Source: Phycicoccus sp. Root101 (GTDB lineage Bacteria > Actinomycetota > Actinomycetes > Actinomycetales > Dermatophilaceae). From it: 58,052 bases of DNA. The notes under the pieces were generated by a model. That model was not told the origin of the DNA, ran no database searches, and was given only the letters and a program-made list of their open reading frames with translations. The stretch is taken from the NCBI RefSeq assembly GCF_001426245.1, contig NZ_LMCM01000006.1, forward strand, positions 1 to 58,052, in the 5' to 3' direction. Numbering within the stretch: the first letter of the stretch is position 1; each line of letters starts with the position of its first letter. The translations under genes were made by a program, and so were the position numbers. Positions 7,995-18,571 of the stretch are shown one piece after another.

Positions 7995-9179
7995 ATGCCC
8001 CTGAAGATTCCCCGCCAGCGAGCCCGCGAACCCGAGAGCCCCGGGGTCCGTGGGCTGGCCCGCGTCGACGCCCGGACCAAGAACCTCACCAAGCGGTTGC
8101 GTCCCGGCGACATCGCCGTGATCAACCACCAGGACATCGACAAAGTGAGCGCCGAGGCGCTGCTGGCCTGCAAGCCGGCCGCCGTCGTCAACGCCGCCCC
8201 GTCGATCTCCGGGAGGTACCCGAACCTCGGGCCCGAGATCCTCATCGATGCCGGGATCCCGTTGCTGGACAACGTCGGTGCAGATGTCATGCACGACCTC
8301 CAGGACGGCCAGCAGGTCCGGCTGGACGGCGACGACCTGTGGCTCGGCGACCAGGTCGTGGCCAGCGGCCAGGCGTTCGACCACGAGATCGTCGCAGCCG
8401 CCATGACCGAGGCGCGGGCCGGGCTCGCGGTTCAGCTCGAGGCGTTCGCCGCCAACACGATGGAGTACCTCCGTCGTGAGCGGGACCTGTTGCTCGACGG
8501 TGTCGGGGTCCCCGACATCACGACCGAGATCGACGGCCGGCACGCGCTGATCGTCGTCCGCGGGTACCACTACAAGGAGGACCTGCAGACGCTGCGGAGC
8601 TACATCCGCGAGTACCGCCCGGTCCTCATCGGTGTCGACGGCGGCGCCGACGCGCTCCTCGAGGTCGGCCTCAAGCCCGACCTCATCGTCGGCGACATGG
8701 ACTCCGTGTCGGACGCGACGCTGCGGTGCGGTGCAGAGGTGGTCGTCCACGCCTACCGCGACGGCAACGCCCCCGGCCTCGAGCGCGTCCGGCGCCTCGG
8801 GATCGAACCCGTCGTCTTCCCGGCCACCGGCACCAGCGAGGACGTCGCCATGCTCCTCGCCGACGACAAGGGCGCCGAGCTCATCGTCGCCGTCGGAACC
8901 CATGCCACCCTCGTCGAGTTCCTCGACAAGGGTCGCAGCGGCATGGCCAGCACCTTCCTCACCCGGCTGCGGGTGGGTGGCAAGCTCGTCGACGCCAAGG
9001 GCGTCAGCCGGCTCTACCGCTCCCGCATCTCCAACCTCACCCTCACGTTCATGCTGCTCGTCGGCCTGAGTGCCCTGTTCGCGGCGCTCTGGTCGACGAC
9101 GGGTGGGCGCGCCCTCCTGCAGGTCCTCGGCGCTCGCTGGGACGACCTGTGGTCCTTCGTCGTAGGAATTGTCACGTGA
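7995..9179 (+). CDS. steA: Cytokinetic-ring protein SteA (thiamine-pyrophosphokinase-like fold)
   Basis: 394 aa from ATG 7995, chosen over the earlier in-frame starts because GGAGG at 7981-7985 is nine bases upstream. Residues ~205-245 resemble thiamine pyrophosphokinase (GVDGGADALLEVGLKPD, then GDMDS at 233-237). A C-terminal membrane helix spans ~348-366 (LTLTFMLLVGLSALFAAL). In Corynebacterium glutamicum the homologue acts with SteB in daughter-cell separation; the M. tuberculosis counterpart is Rv1697. It is probably tethered to the inner face of the membrane. Its stop overlaps the steB start. Confidence 0.9.
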   Translation: MPLKIPRQRAREPESPGVRGLARVDARTKNLTKRLRPGDIAVINHQDIDKVSAEALLACKPAAVVNAAPSISGRYPNLGPEILIDAGIPLLDNVGADVMHDLQDGQQVRLDGDDLWLGDQVVASGQAFDHEIVAAAMTEARAGLAVQLEAFAANTMEYLRRERDLLLDGVGVPDITTEIDGRHALIVVRGYHYKEDLQTLRSYIREYRPVLIGVDGGADALLEVGLKPDLIVGDMDSVSDATLRCGAEVVVHAYRDGNAPGLERVRRLGIEPVVFPATGTSEDVAMLLADDKGAELIVAVGTHATLVEFLDKGRSGMASTFLTRLRVGGKLVDAKGVSRLYRSRISNLTLTFMLLVGLSALFAALWSTTGGRALLQVLGARWDDLWSFVVGIVT

Positions 9180-10114
9180 TCGACTTCCGGTACCACCTCG
9201 TCTCCATCGTCTCGATCTTCCTGGCACTCGCCGTGGGCATCGTGCTCGGTGCCGGTCCCCTCAAGGAGGACCTGGGCAACACCCTGACGTCCGAGGTGAA
9301 GAACCTGCGCGCCGACAAGGCCACCCTGCGGGCGCAGCTCGACGCGGCCGACCGCGGCACCAAGGCGCGGGACGAGTTCACGACCGCGAGCAACCGCAGC
9401 CTGCTCGCGAGCCGCCTCACCGACACGACGGTCGCCGTGATCGTCCTGCCGGGTGCGGACGCCGGCCTCGTGAAGTCGACGACCGAGACGCTGACGGCTG
9501 CCGGGGCCAAGATCGGCTCCTCGATCCAGGTCCAGGACGCGTGGGTCGACCCCGACAAGGCGTCGTTCCGCGCCAGCCTCGGCCAGCAGCTCGCGAGCCA
9601 GGTCGGTGTGCCGCTGGACGCCCAGGGCAACGTGATCGACACCGTGCTCGCGCGTTCGGTCCTCACCAAGGCGGGTTCGGCCTCGACCGGTGCCGCGGCA
9701 GCGCTCGAGGTGATGCGCACGGGTGACCTCATCAAGTACAGCTCCGACGCCGTCACCCCCGCCAGCGTCGCCGTCGTCGTCTCCGGACCGGTCACCGGGT
9801 CGGACTCGGCAGCGCGCACGGCCCGGACCACCGCCCTCGCCCAGCTCTCGGTCGCGATGGACGCGGCCGGCGCCGGTGCCGTCCTGACCAGCACGACCAG
9901 CACCCCGGGCGCCACGGGCGTCTCCTCGGTGGTGACCGCGGTGCGCGACGACAACGACCTGTCCGACGTGCTGTCCACCGTCGACGACGGCGAACTGCCG
10001 ATGGGCCAGGCGAGCGTGGTGTTCGGCATCCTCGAGCAGGAGGCGGGCAAGGCCGGGGCATACGGGCTGGCCGGCGACGCCACCGCGGCCTTCCCGCAGC
10101 TGGCGACGAAGTAG
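9176..10114 (+). CDS. steB: SteB / MctB-like membrane protein
   Basis: 312 aa, GTG at 9176 overlapping the steA stop (GTGA). One N-terminal membrane helix (residues ~7-27, LVSIVSIFLALAVGIVLGAG) is followed by a coiled coil (~30-65) and a large Ala/Val/Thr-rich domain, likely outside the membrane. Homologues are annotated as copper transporter MctB (Rv1698) or as SteB, the partner of SteA in cell separation. With a single helix and no metal-binding motif visible, the SteB reading fits better here. Coupling with steA supports a two-component complex. Confidence 0.88.
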   Translation: MIDFRYHLVSIVSIFLALAVGIVLGAGPLKEDLGNTLTSEVKNLRADKATLRAQLDAADRGTKARDEFTTASNRSLLASRLTDTTVAVIVLPGADAGLVKSTTETLTAAGAKIGSSIQVQDAWVDPDKASFRASLGQQLASQVGVPLDAQGNVIDTVLARSVLTKAGSASTGAAAALEVMRTGDLIKYSSDAVTPASVAVVVSGPVTGSDSAARTARTTALAQLSVAMDAAGAGAVLTSTTSTPGATGVSSVVTAVRDDNDLSDVLSTVDDGELPMGQASVVFGILEQEAGKAGAYGLAGDATAAFPQLATK

Positions 10115-10122
10115 GCCCTGCC

Positions 10123-10953
10123 GTGCGTGCGCTGCACCCCCTGGTGACCGGTGCGGTCGCCGGCGTCGTGTCCGCCGGCGCGCTGGCCCTGCTGCGGGTG
10201 GTGCCGCCCGGTGGCGCGGACCGGTGGGACCGCACCAACCACGCGGGTGGAACGGTGACCCTCCTCGAGGGCCCCGCGTATGCCGCCGGTGCGGCCTGCG
10301 CGGCAGCCCTCGCCGGCGGGGGGCCCGGGCCGGTGGTCGCGGCCACGGCGGCGGCCGGCCTCGGTGCGCTCGACGACCTCGTGGGCGACTCGTCGAGCAA
10401 GGGCTTCAAGGGCCACCTGGGTGCCCTGGCCCGCGGCGAGGTGACCACCGGCGCGGTGAAGATCCTCGGGCTGGGGCTGACCGGGCTGGCCTCGGCCGCC
10501 CTCGTCGACCGCCGCGCGCGCAGGCTCGGCCCCGGCTCCGTGGCACCGACGGTCGTCGACACCCTCGTGGGTGGGGCCGTCGTCGCGGGTTCGGCGAACC
10601 TCCTCAACCTGCTGGACCTGCGCCCCGGGCGCGCGCTCAAGGTGACCCTGCTCTGGGGTGCCCTCGCGGCGACGCGTCCACGCGGGGCCTCTGCGGCCGC
10701 CGCGGCCGCGGGTGCAGCCTCGGGGCTGCTGAAGCCCGACCTGGCCGGCGAGGCCATGCTCGGTGACACCGGGGCCAACAGCGCGGGCGCCCTGCTCGGC
10801 ACGGCGCTGGTCCAGTCGACCGGGCGCCGGGGCCGGCTCGCGGCCCTCGCGGCCCTGACCGCGCTGACCCTCGCCTCGGAGAAGGTGTCCTTCACCTCCG
10901 TGATCGAGTCGACCCCCGTCCTGCGCGACCTCGACGCCCTGGGCCGCCGGTGA
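10123..10953 (+). CDS. MraY/WecA-like (PNPT family) membrane protein
   Basis: 276 aa, GTG start nine bases after steB. Hydrophobic throughout. The polyprenyl-phosphate sugar-phosphate transferase landmarks are recognisable: THAGG-type N-terminal segment (RTNHAGGTVTLLEG), aspartate pair LGALDDLVGD near residue 87, NLLNLLD near 164 and MLGDTGANSAG near 210. The HHxxE cytoplasmic loop of MraY/WecA is not visible and the protein is about 50-80 residues shorter than WecA. It could be a divergent enzyme loading a sugar-phosphate on a lipid carrier, or an inactive relative. Coupled to the MurJ-like gene by GTGA overlap. Confidence 0.72.
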   Translation: MRALHPLVTGAVAGVVSAGALALLRVVPPGGADRWDRTNHAGGTVTLLEGPAYAAGAACAAALAGGGPGPVVAATAAAGLGALDDLVGDSSSKGFKGHLGALARGEVTTGAVKILGLGLTGLASAALVDRRARRLGPGSVAPTVVDTLVGGAVVAGSANLLNLLDLRPGRALKVTLLWGALAATRPRGASAAAAAAGAASGLLKPDLAGEAMLGDTGANSAGALLGTALVQSTGRRGRLAALAALTALTLASEKVSFTSVIESTPVLRDLDALGRR

Positions 10954-12665
10954 CCTCCGCCGCGCCCGGTTCCGCCGACCGCTCGGACGCCCGCTCCGAC
11001 GATCGCCCGGAAGAACGCTCGAACGCCCGGTCGGTCGGGCTGTCCGTCGCGAAGGCCGCGGGGGTGATCGCCCTCGTCACCTTGGCAGCCCGCGTGGTGG
11101 GTTTCGGCCGCACCCTGGTCTTCTCCAAGGGTGTCGGCACCACCGAGGTCGGCGACATCTACCAGACCATCAACATCCTCCCCAACGTCGTCTACGAGGT
11201 GGCAGCCGGCGGGGTCCTCGCGGCGGTGGCCGTGCCACTCATCGCCGGCCAGCTGGGGCTGGGTCGCACCGAGGAGGCCGACCGCACCGCGTCGGCACTG
11301 CTCGGCTGGGCCGTCGTGGTCCTTGCGCCATTGAGCCTGCTGCTCGGTGTGCTCGCCCCCTGGCTGAGCCGAGCACTGCTCGGGGCCGGCGCGACCTCCG
11401 GCGACGTCGCGCTCGGCTCGCACATGCTCGTCCTCTTCGCCCCCCAGGTCCTGCTCTACGGCGTGGGGATCGTCCTGTCCGGCGTCCTCCAGGCGCGACG
11501 CAGGTTCTTCGCCGCAGCCCTGGCGCCGCTCCTGTCGAGCCTCGTCGTGATCGGGGCCTACATCGCCTATGCGGTCATGGTCGACCACGCCACCTCGCCG
11601 TCCGACGTCCCGGACCCGGCGGTCTGGGCCCTCGCCGGCGGCACCACCCTCGGGGTGGTCGTCCTGAGCCTCCCGCTGCTCGTCCCCGTGCTGAGGTCGG
11701 GGGTGCACCTGCGCCCCACCCTGACCTTCCCCGACGGGCTGGCCCGCCGGGCCCGCTCGCTCGCGGGCGCCGGGGTGGTGGCGCTCATCGCCCAGCAGGC
11801 CTCCGTCCTGACGGTCCTGTGGATCACCCACCACCGGACCGACGTGGTGGGCACGGTCAACGTCTACACCTACGCCCAGGCCGTCTACCTGCTCCCGTAT
11901 GCCGTGCTGGCCGTCCCGATCGCGACGTCGGCCTTCCCGGCGCTGGCCCACACCGCGGCCGAGGAGTCGGCCGGCTTCGCGGGAACGGCGTCCCGCGACA
12001 CCCTCGCGAGGGCGCTGCAGGGCATCATCCTGCTGACCGCCGGTGCAGCAGCCGTCCTCATGACCGTGGCCCCGGCGGTCGGGGTGTTCTTCGACCACCT
12101 CGACCGCGGTGCCCGCGCCGGCGGTGGCGTGGCTCTCGCGGCCCTGCCGGGGACGCTGTCGGCGTATGCCCCTGGCCTCCTGGGCTTCGGCGTCGCAGCC
12201 CTCCTGACACGGGCGCTGTACGTCCGGGGGCGTCCGTCGCTCGCCGCCGCGGCCGTGGCCGCCGGGTGGGCGATCTCCGCGCTCCTGCCGCTGGGCCTGC
12301 TGCCGGAGGGTTCGGGTGCCGGAACCACGCTGGGCATCCTGGGGGTCTCGTCGTCGGTCGGCATGACCGTCTCGGCCGTCCTGCTCGGCGTGCTCGTGCG
12401 CCGGGCCTGGGGCGCCGAGGCCACCCACGGCAGCGGCCGGACGCTGGGCACTGCCGTCGTCGCCGTCGCCGTCGCGCTGGCCATCGGCGACGTGGTCAGC
12501 CGGGCGATCCCCGCCACCTCCCTCTGGAGCGCGCTGGGCAGCGGGTTCGTCGTGGCCCTGACCACCCTCGGGACCTACCTGCTCGTCATGGCGGTGGCCG
12601 ACCGGAGCACCGTCAAGACCCTGCGCGACCGGGGCCGCAGCCGTCGGCGGGGGAGCGCCGCGTGA
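10950..12665 (+). CDS. MurJ/MviN-like lipid flippase
   Basis: 571 aa. A charged ~30-residue N-terminal tail (SDARSDDRPEERSNARS) precedes about 13-14 predicted membrane helices. MurJ landmarks include RVVGFGRTLVFS near residue 50 and GDIYQTINILPNVVYEVAAGG near 68. The family flips lipid-linked precursors such as lipid II across the membrane. Actinobacteria usually have another MurJ near the replication origin, so this copy may serve a different lipid-linked sugar. That is inference from the neighbouring transferase genes. Start and stop both overlap adjacent genes (GTGA). Confidence 0.88.
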   Translation: MTSAAPGSADRSDARSDDRPEERSNARSVGLSVAKAAGVIALVTLAARVVGFGRTLVFSKGVGTTEVGDIYQTINILPNVVYEVAAGGVLAAVAVPLIAGQLGLGRTEEADRTASALLGWAVVVLAPLSLLLGVLAPWLSRALLGAGATSGDVALGSHMLVLFAPQVLLYGVGIVLSGVLQARRRFFAAALAPLLSSLVVIGAYIAYAVMVDHATSPSDVPDPAVWALAGGTTLGVVVLSLPLLVPVLRSGVHLRPTLTFPDGLARRARSLAGAGVVALIAQQASVLTVLWITHHRTDVVGTVNVYTYAQAVYLLPYAVLAVPIATSAFPALAHTAAEESAGFAGTASRDTLARALQGIILLTAGAAAVLMTVAPAVGVFFDHLDRGARAGGGVALAALPGTLSAYAPGLLGFGVAALLTRALYVRGRPSLAAAAVAAGWAISALLPLGLLPEGSGAGTTLGILGVSSSVGMTVSAVLLGVLVRRAWGAEATHGSGRTLGTAVVAVAVALAIGDVVSRAIPATSLWSALGSGFVVALTTLGTYLLVMAVADRSTVKTLRDRGRSRRRGSAA

Positions 12666-13771
12666 GGGTGGCCATGGTGGTCGGTCGCTCCACCGGGGGC
12701 ATCGGCCTGCACGCCGTCGACCTCGCGACGCACCTGCGGGCCATGGGCGACGAGGTGGTCTTCGTCACCGACGACCTCACGGCCGACCGGTTCGAGCTGC
12801 CCGGGGCGCTGCGCTGGTGGCCGTCGCGCGCGGGTGGCCTCCCCTCGGCGGTCCGGTCGCTGTGGCGGCTGCACGGGCTGGCGCGGACGTCCGACGTCGT
12901 GCACGCGCACGGCCACCAGGCAGGACTGCTCGCCGTCCTGGCGGCGACCGGCACGGGCACCCCCGTGGTCGTCAGCCAGCACAACGCCGTGCTCGGCGCC
13001 CGGGGCCCCCGGAGGGTGATCTCGACCGTCCTGCAGTCGCTCGTCGCCCGGCGCTCGGCCCTCGTCACCGGCGCCTCGAGCGACCTGGTCGAGGAAGCCG
13101 CCGCGTACGGGGCGCAGGGCGCGCGGCTGGCGCCGGTGCCGTCCCCACGGGTCCCGGCCCTCGTGGCGGCGCCGCTCGCCGACGTGGCCGCACGCCGGGC
13201 CGCGGCCGACGCGCTGTTGGAGGCCCACGGCATACCCGGACCGGGCGCGCTCGTGCTCACGATCTCGCGCATCGCACCCCAGAAGAACCTCGACGTGCTC
13301 GTCGAGGCGGCCGGCCTGGTGGCCGCGCCCGTGGCGTGGGTCGTCGTCGGTGACGGCGACGACGCGCTGCTGTCCGAGCTGCGGCGGCGCGCGGCCGACG
13401 ACGGCGCCCCGGTGCACTTCGTCGGCGCGGTCGCGGACCCGACACCGTGGCTGCGGGCCGCCGAGGTGTTCGTCCTGCCGAGCCGGTGGGAGGCGCGGGC
13501 GCTCGTGGTCCAGGAGGCGATGGCCGCCGGTGTGCCCGTGGTGGCCAGCGACACCGGCGGACTGCACGACGTGGTGGAGGGTGCCGGTGTGCTCGTCCCG
13601 GTCGGCGACGCGCCCGGGTTCGCGGCCGCCGTCGACGAGATCCTCGGGGACGGCGAGCGGCGCGGGAGGCTCTCCCAGCAGGGGCGGGAGCGCGCCACAT
13701 CCTGGGACGACGGGCTCGCGACCGCGCGTCGCTGGCGCGAGTGGTACTCAGGCCTGCCCGGGATGACGTAG
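12662..13771 (+). CDS. GT4 family glycosyltransferase
   Basis: 369 aa, GTG start overlapping the MurJ-like stop. GT-B fold: N-terminal [20 protein letters not shown] with the GGI loop, HAHGHQAG near residue 80, donor-domain start [20 protein letters not shown] near 200, and the EX7E motif in [19 protein letters not shown] with VASDTGG near 280-300. No membrane helix, so cytosolic or peripheral. It would extend a lipid-linked sugar made by its neighbours; acceptor and donor are unknown. Its TAG stop (13769-13771) doubles as the first half of the pyrG -10 box. Confidence 0.88.
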   Translation: MRVAMVVGRSTGGIGLHAVDLATHLRAMGDEVVFVTDDLTADRFELPGALRWWPSRAGGLPSAVRSLWRLHGLARTSDVVHAHGHQAGLLAVLAATGTGTPVVVSQHNAVLGARGPRRVISTVLQSLVARRSALVTGASSDLVEEAAAYGAQGARLAPVPSPRVPALVAAPLADVAARRAAADALLEAHGIPGPGALVLTISRIAPQKNLDVLVEAAGLVAAPVAWVVVGDGDDALLSELRRRAADDGAPVHFVGAVADPTPWLRAAEVFVLPSRWEARALVVQEAMAAGVPVVASDTGGLHDVVEGAGVLVPVGDAPGFAAAVDEILGDGERRGRLSQQGRERATSWDDGLATARRWREWYSGLPGMT

Positions 13772-13774
13772 GCT
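13769..13774 (+). promoter_or_regulatory. -10 box TAGGCT upstream of pyrG
   Basis: TAGGCT fits TAnnnT and ends eight bases before the first GTG of pyrG (13783). There is no Shine-Dalgarno, so the pyrG mRNA may be leaderless. The box starts with the stop codon of the glycosyltransferase. Confidence 0.5.
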
Positions 13775-13782
13775 TGAATCCC

Positions 13783-15491
<1,709 letters not shown>

Positions 15492-15495
<4 letters not shown>

Positions 15496-16151
15496 GCGGG
15501 TCCCCGCTCGAGTCGCTGGCCGACCGGTTCGAGGCGCGCCCGGTGGTGGCCTCCTCGACGGTCTTCGAGGGACGCGTGTGGGACGTCGTCAGCGAGACGG
15601 TCGACCTCGGCGCGGCCGGTGAGGTGACGCGCGAGTTCGTGCGCCACCCCGGGGCCGTCGCGGTCGCCGCCGTCGACGAGCAGGGGCGGCTGTGCCTGAT
15701 CCAGCAGTACCGCCACCCGATCCGGGCGTTCGAGTGGGAGATCCCGGCCGGGCTGCTCGACGTCGACGGGGAACCGCCGCACGTCGGGGCCGCCCGCGAG
15801 CTGCACGAGGAGGCCGACCTCGTCGCCGCCACCTGGCACGTGCTGGCCGACTACGTCAGCTCGCCCGGAGGGCTCGACGAGGCCCTGCGCATCTACCTCG
15901 CCCGTGACCTTTCCGCGGTGCCCCACGACGAGCGGCACGACCGCGACGGCGAGGAGCTCGGCATGCCGCTGCGCTGGGTGCCGCTCGAGCAGGTGCGCGA
16001 CGCGTTCCTGGCCGGTCAGCTGCACAACGCGACCATGGGCATCGCCGCCCTGGCCGCCCTCGCCTCCCGCGACCAGGGGTGGACGACGCTGCGCCCCGTC
16101 GACGCGCCCTGGCCCAGCCACCCGGCGCACCGCGACCCTGCCGGCTCCTGA
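15492..16151 (+). CDS. Nudix hydrolase, ADP-ribose pyrophosphatase-like
   Basis: 219 aa, GTG start overlapping the pyrG stop. The Nudix box is [20 protein letters not shown] followed by EEADL. It has one extra residue before the first glutamate, and the usual G of EExG is replaced by D. The N-terminal half ([15 protein letters not shown]) and IQQYRHP match the ADP-ribose pyrophosphatase branch. The extra residue and the pyrG linkage match Rv1700 of M. tuberculosis. The REL-EE metal-binding core is intact, so activity is expected. Confidence 0.9.
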
Positions 16152-16152
16152 C

Positions 16153-16563
16153 GTGGCCGGCACGTTCGGTGTCGGTGCGTCGGGGGTCACTGCCGCCGGT
16201 GACTGCCCCTGCGGCACCGGTGAGCCCTATGCCACCTGCTGCGGCCCGCTCCACGCCGGCGAGTCCGTGGCCACCACGGCCGAGCAGCTCATGCGCAGCC
16301 GGTATGCCGCGTACGTGCGTGGCGACGCGCCATACCTCGTGCGGACCTGGCACCCCCGCCACCGCCCGGACCCGCTCGAGGTCGCTCCCGACCCCGGCTG
16401 GTTGCGGCTCGAGGTGCTCGACGTCGTCGGCGGTGGGGAGGACGACGGGACCGGAGAGGTCGAGTTCGTCGCGACGCACGTGGACGGGCCCCTGCACGAG
16501 CGCAGCAGGTTCGTCCGTCGGGCCGGCCGGTGGGTCTACCTCGACGGTGTCGTCCGCGACTGA
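16153..16563 (+). CDS. YchJ-like (UPF0225) SEC-C motif protein
   Basis: 136 aa from GTG 16153, the first start after the Nudix stop. Residues ~16-35 read GDCPCGTGEPYATCCGPLHA, a SEC-C-type zinc motif with Cys at CPC and CC. The remainder has LMRSRYAAYVRGDAPYLVRTW and FVRRAGRWVYLDG, typical of the YchJ/NTF2-like fold. No biochemical role is established for the family. Earlier in-frame starts exist inside the Nudix gene but would run through its coding region. Confidence 0.85.
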   Translation: MAGTFGVGASGVTAAGDCPCGTGEPYATCCGPLHAGESVATTAEQLMRSRYAAYVRGDAPYLVRTWHPRHRPDPLEVAPDPGWLRLEVLDVVGGGEDDGTGEVEFVATHVDGPLHERSRFVRRAGRWVYLDGVVRD

Positions 16564-16618
16564 CGAGTCGTCCGCCGGGGAGGCGGAAACCGATTCGTGG
16601 GGGTTGCGGCTCGGTCCG

Positions 16619-16624
16619 TAGGAT
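16619..16624 (+). promoter_or_regulatory. -10 box (TAGGAT) for aspS
   Basis: TAGGAT lies 49 bases before the aspS GTG, giving a leader of about 42 nt with AAGGAT at 16662-16667. No clear -35. The leader is too short for a T-box. Confidence 0.42.
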
Positions 16625-16672
16625 GGGCGGGCTCGTCAGAGCGTTCCTGTCCCCGACCTCGAAGGATCTCCT

Positions 16673-18496
16673 GTGCTTCGCACCCACGAGGCCGGCACGT
16701 TGCGTGCCGACCACTCCGGCCAGACCGTCACGCTCACGGGCTGGGTCGCCCGTCGGCGCGATCACGGCGGAGTCGCGTTCCTCGATCTGAGGGACGCCAG
16801 TGGCGTCGCGCAGGTGGTCGTCCGTGACGAGGTGCTCGAGCAGGGTGGCGCCCACGACCTGCGCAACGAGTACTGCGTGCGTGTCGTCGGCGAGGTGCGG
16901 ACCCGTCCCGAGGGCAACGCCAACGCCGACCTGCCCACCGGCGAGATCGAGGTCATCGCCGGCGAGATCGAGGTGCTCAACGCCTCCGCGCCGCTGCCGT
17001 TCCAGATCGACGAGCGCGTCACCGTCGGCGAGGAGGCCCGCCTCAAGCACCGCTACCTCGACCTGCGTCGCCCGGGTGCCTCGTCGGCCGGGGCCGCGGT
17101 CCGCCTGCGGTCCAAGGTCAACGCCGCGGCCCGCTCGGTGCTCGGTGCCCGCGACTTCGTCGAGATCGAGACCCCGACGCTGACGCGGTCCACCCCCGAG
17201 GGTGCCCGCGACTTCCTCGTGCCCGCACGCCTCGCGCCCGGTTCCTGGTACGCCCTGCCGCAGAGCCCGCAGCTGTTCAAGCAGCTGCTCATGGTCGCCG
17301 GTATGGAGCGCTACTACCAGATCGCCCGCTGCTACCGCGACGAGGACTTCCGCGCCGACCGCCAGCCGGAGTTCACCCAGCTCGACATCGAGATGTCGTT
17401 CGTCGAGCAGTCCGACGTGCTCGAGCTCGGTGAGGAGATCGTGCGCGAGGTGTGGAAGCTGATCGGCGTGGAGCTGCAGACGCCGTTCCTGCAGATGACC
17501 TATGCCGACGCGATGCGCCGGTTCGGCTCGGACAAGCCCGACCTGCGGTTCGGCAACGAGCTCGTCGAGTGCACCGAGTACTTCAAGGACACCCCCTTCA
17601 GGGTCTTCCAGGCGGAGTACGTCGGGGCCGTGGTCATGCCCGGGGGCGCCTCGCAGCCGCGCAAGCAGCTCGACGCCTGGCAGGACTGGGCCAAGAGCCG
17701 CGGCGCCAAGGGTCTGGCCTACGTGCTCGTCCAGGAGGACGGCACGCTCGGCGGTCCGGTGGCCAAGAACCTCACCGACGCCGAGCGCGACGGGCTGGCC
17801 GCCCACGTGGGCGCGAAGCCCGGTGACTGCGTCTTCTTCGGCGCGGGCACGACCAAGGCGTCCCGGGCGCTCCTCGGCGCGGCCCGCCTCGAGATCGGCA
17901 AGCGCTGCGACCTCATCGACGAGGACGCCTGGTCGTTCCTGTGGGTGCTCGACGCCCCGCTGTTCGAGCCGACCTCCGAGGCCGTCGCCGCCGGTGACGT
18001 CGCCGTCGGTGGAGGCGCCTGGACCGCGGTGCACCACGCCTTCACCTCGCCCAAGGCCGAGTTCCTCGACACCTTCGACACCGACCCCGGCCCTGCCCTG
18101 GCGTACGCCTACGACATGGTCTGCAACGGCAACGAGATCGGTGGCGGGTCGATCCGTATCCACCGCCGCGACGTGCAGGAGCGGGTCTTCAAGGTCATGG
18201 GCCTGTCGGAGGAGGAGGCGCAGGAGAAGTTCGGCTTCCTCCTCGACGCCTTCGCCTTCGGCGCCCCGCCGCACGGCGGCATCGCCTTCGGCTGGGACCG
18301 CGTCGTCACCCTGCTCGCAGGAACCGACTCGATCCGCGACGTGATCGCCTTCCCGAAGTCCGGTGGCGGCTACGACCCGCTCACCGCCGCGCCGGCGCCG
18401 ATCACCCCGGAGCAGCGCAAGGAGGCCGGCGTGGACGCCAAGCCGGCCGCCCCCGCTGCCCAGGGCGCCGAGGCGGCGACCTCCGCCACCAGCTGA
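16673..18496 (+). CDS. aspS: Aspartate-tRNA ligase, probably non-discriminating
   Basis: 607 aa, bacterial type: OB-fold anticodon domain (1-105), class II catalytic core with motif 2 in [20 protein letters not shown] and motif 3 in GGIAFGWDR near 545, and the GAD insertion between. The anticodon-loop contact reads RRRDHGG with His at residue 31. In characterised enzymes His31 marks AspRS that also charges tRNA-Asn, whereas discriminating enzymes have Leu there. If so the organism needs GatCAB to make Asn-tRNA. The C-terminal ~30 residues are Ala/Pro-rich. Confidence 0.95.
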   Translation: MLRTHEAGTLRADHSGQTVTLTGWVARRRDHGGVAFLDLRDASGVAQVVVRDEVLEQGGAHDLRNEYCVRVVGEVRTRPEGNANADLPTGEIEVIAGEIEVLNASAPLPFQIDERVTVGEEARLKHRYLDLRRPGASSAGAAVRLRSKVNAAARSVLGARDFVEIETPTLTRSTPEGARDFLVPARLAPGSWYALPQSPQLFKQLLMVAGMERYYQIARCYRDEDFRADRQPEFTQLDIEMSFVEQSDVLELGEEIVREVWKLIGVELQTPFLQMTYADAMRRFGSDKPDLRFGNELVECTEYFKDTPFRVFQAEYVGAVVMPGGASQPRKQLDAWQDWAKSRGAKGLAYVLVQEDGTLGGPVAKNLTDAERDGLAAHVGAKPGDCVFFGAGTTKASRALLGAARLEIGKRCDLIDEDAWSFLWVLDAPLFEPTSEAVAAGDVAVGGGAWTAVHHAFTSPKAEFLDTFDTDPGPALAYAYDMVCNGNEIGGGSIRIHRRDVQERVFKVMGLSEEEAQEKFGFLLDAFAFGAPPHGGIAFGWDRVVTLLAGTDSIRDVIAFPKSGGGYDPLTAAPAPITPEQRKEAGVDAKPAAPAAQGAEAATSATS

Positions 18497-18506
18497 TCCG
18501 AGCCCG

Positions 18507-18564
18507 CTCGGGGCACGACGAAGGGCGGGGACCACACGGTCCCCGCCCTTCGTCGTGCCCCGAG
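18507..18564. terminator. Bidirectional terminator between aspS and the alpha/beta hydrolase
   Basis: A perfect 27-bp inverted repeat (18507-18533 with 18538-18564) around the loop ACAC, lying between the two convergent stop codons. It is GC-rich with no T-tract on either side. Symmetry means it can end transcription from both genes. Confidence 0.9.
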
Positions 18565-18571
18565 GTGCTGG

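Noticed and set aside
10950-12665. MurJ-like gene as the housekeeping lipid II flippase
   Set aside because: Cannot be decided from this window; its coupling to sugar-transfer genes suggests otherwise, so I left the gene symbol blank.
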